From positions 25,947 to 89,946 of the forward strand of contig NZVC01000032.1 in the NCBI GenBank assembly GCA_002701395.1: a stretch of 64,000 nt of DNA, read 5' to 3'. The notes below the pieces were generated by a model, which worked only from the letters and a program-made list of their open reading frames with translations, had not been told where the DNA came from and made no database searches. Below are positions 63,460 to 64,000 of this stretch, piece by piece; positions within the stretch are counted from its first letter, which is position 1; each line of letters begins with the position of its first letter. This DNA comes from Maritimibacter sp. (lineage in GTDB: Bacteria > Pseudomonadota > Alphaproteobacteria > Rhodobacterales > Rhodobacteraceae). Position numbers and translations under genes: made by a program.

Positions 63460-64000
63460 GTGACCGCAGACATTCTGCGCTGGATCGGTCGCCACGGACG
63501 GCTGGCCCTGATCGCCGGGCTGGCGGCGGGGCTGGCATTGCCGGGGCTTTCGGCGGCGATCCGGCCCGGGCTGCCGTGGCTGGTGGCGGGGCTGATCTTT
63601 CTGAGCGCGCTGCGCATCGGGATGCGGGCGGCGGTGGGCAACCTTGGCGACGCCCGGGCCAGCCTTGGCCGCGTGCTGGCGATGCAGGTCGCGCTTCCCG
63701 TCGCGGGCGTGGTTGCGATGATCGTGGCGGGCATTGCCGACACCCCGGTCGGGCTTGCCCTGACGCTGGCGCTGTCGGCGCCGTCCATCGCGGGCAGCCC
63801 GGCCTTCGCCGTCATGCTGGGCCGAGACCCGGCCCCCGCGATGCGGTTGCTGATCCTCGGCACCGCGCTGTTTCCGCTGACGGTCTTGCCCGTTCTGTGG
63901 CTGTCGCCCGCGCTGGGCGGCCCGGCCGAGGTCGCGGGCGCGGCGCTGAGGCTGATCGCGGTGATCGTGGCCGCCGCCGCCGCGGCCTTTGCGCTGCGCC
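63460..64000 (+). CDS. Membrane transporter, N-terminal part (bile acid/Na+ symporter-like), cut by window end
   Basis: The frame is open from a GTG at 63460 to the window end, about 180 residues. It is highly hydrophobic with TM helices near 15-33, 38-56, 68-90, 97-115 and 128-150; ALPGLSAAIRPGLPWLVAGLIFLSALRIG recalls the SBF (bile acid:Na+ symporter / BASS) family. It is 43 bp after the FAD enzyme in the same direction, so it may carry the substrate of that operon. The family call is tentative because the C-terminal half is missing. Confidence 0.6.
   Translation, partial: MTADILRWIGRHGRLALIAGLAAGLALPGLSAAIRPGLPWLVAGLIFLSALRIGMRAAVGNLGDARASLGRVLAMQVALPVAGVVAMIVAGIADTPVGLALTLALSAPSIAGSPAFAVMLGRDPAPAMRLLILGTALFPLTVLPVLWLSPALGGPAEVAGAALRLIAVIVAAAAAAFALR

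Noticed and set aside
62882-63463. Plus-strand frame running from the DAO gene to the last transporter
   Set aside because: Out of frame with the FAD enzyme, whose C-terminal motifs continue to 63416; Arg/Gly-rich shadow.

Overview
The window is about 64 kb of GC-rich chromosome, most likely from a marine or salt-tolerant alphaproteobacterium of the order Rhodobacterales (Roseobacter/Paracoccus-type). The evidence is the gene content: an ectABC-ask ectoine operon, an RpoE-ChrR singlet-oxygen module with its lipid-modification partner operon, a C-P lyase locus, TRAP and TTT (tripartite tricarboxylate) transporters, and pervasive ATGA-type gene overlaps. No phage, transposase, CRISPR array or rRNA was seen. 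One tRNA (CAU anticodon) is present.

Layout. 1-7.4 kb: 3' end of a znuA-like zinc-binding protein, an ExoD-like protein, and an RND efflux operon (two adaptors, one pump) with its TetR regulator as last gene. 7.4-12 kb: ectoine synthesis (ectA-ectB-ectC-ask, minus strand) with a divergent MarR/EctR regulator, then tRNA-Met. 12.2-19.5 kb: a dipeptide/oligopeptide-type ABC importer whose last gene is a fumarase/aspartase-superfamily lyase, followed by a convergent LysR gene. 19.6-25.8 kb: a small zinc-ribbon membrane protein, then a GntR regulator, a LigM/DesA-like tetrahydrofolate-dependent O-demethylase, a TRAP transporter and a VOC (vicinal oxygen chelate) enzyme. 25.9-31.2 kb: FAD oxidoreductase, DUF1365, cyclopropane/methyl-fatty-acid synthase and SDR genes, divergent from rpoE-chrR. 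Both units start from RpoE-type promoters placed back to back. 31.3-41.4 kb: the C-P lyase locus phnGHI...JKL-N-M with phnF and accessory genes (DUF1045 2H-phosphoesterase, a VOC protein, an EamA permease, DUF559, small ORFs). 41.4-50.3 kb: stress and redox genes (oxyR/katG, LysR/pirin/flavin reductase/DUF2798, a P-loop kinase, aldo-keto reductase/LysR). 50.3-54.5 kb: phnCDE1E2 phosphonate importer behind a four-unit Pho-box-like array. 54.6-64 kb: TTT transporter tctCBA with a 35-codon ORF and a UPF0261/Tm-1-like gene, a divergent IclR gene, then aminotransferase, SDR, FAD amine oxidase and the start of a membrane transporter cut by the window end.

How it fits together. Phosphonate use is nearly complete within 23 kb: PhnCDE1E2 import, PhnGHIJKLM with PhnN, and DUF1045 as a candidate replacement for the PhnP cyclic phosphodiesterase, which is not seen here. 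Import looks PhoB-controlled and the lyase looks PhnF-controlled. The rpoE region couples singlet-oxygen sensing to membrane fatty-acid methylation and oxidation. Several transporter-enzyme-regulator cassettes (ABC plus lyase, TRAP plus demethylase, TTT plus UPF0261) look like separate substrate-specific catabolic units.

The observations I consider most worth following are the overlapping divergent RpoE promoters, the DUF1045 gene lying antisense inside the phn operon between phnN and phnM, the unannotated ORF tightly packed between phnK and phnL, the LigM-like demethylase tied to a TRAP transporter, the Pho-box array, and the shared TTGC-N6-TGCA motif that links the LysR gene to the ABC/lyase operon.
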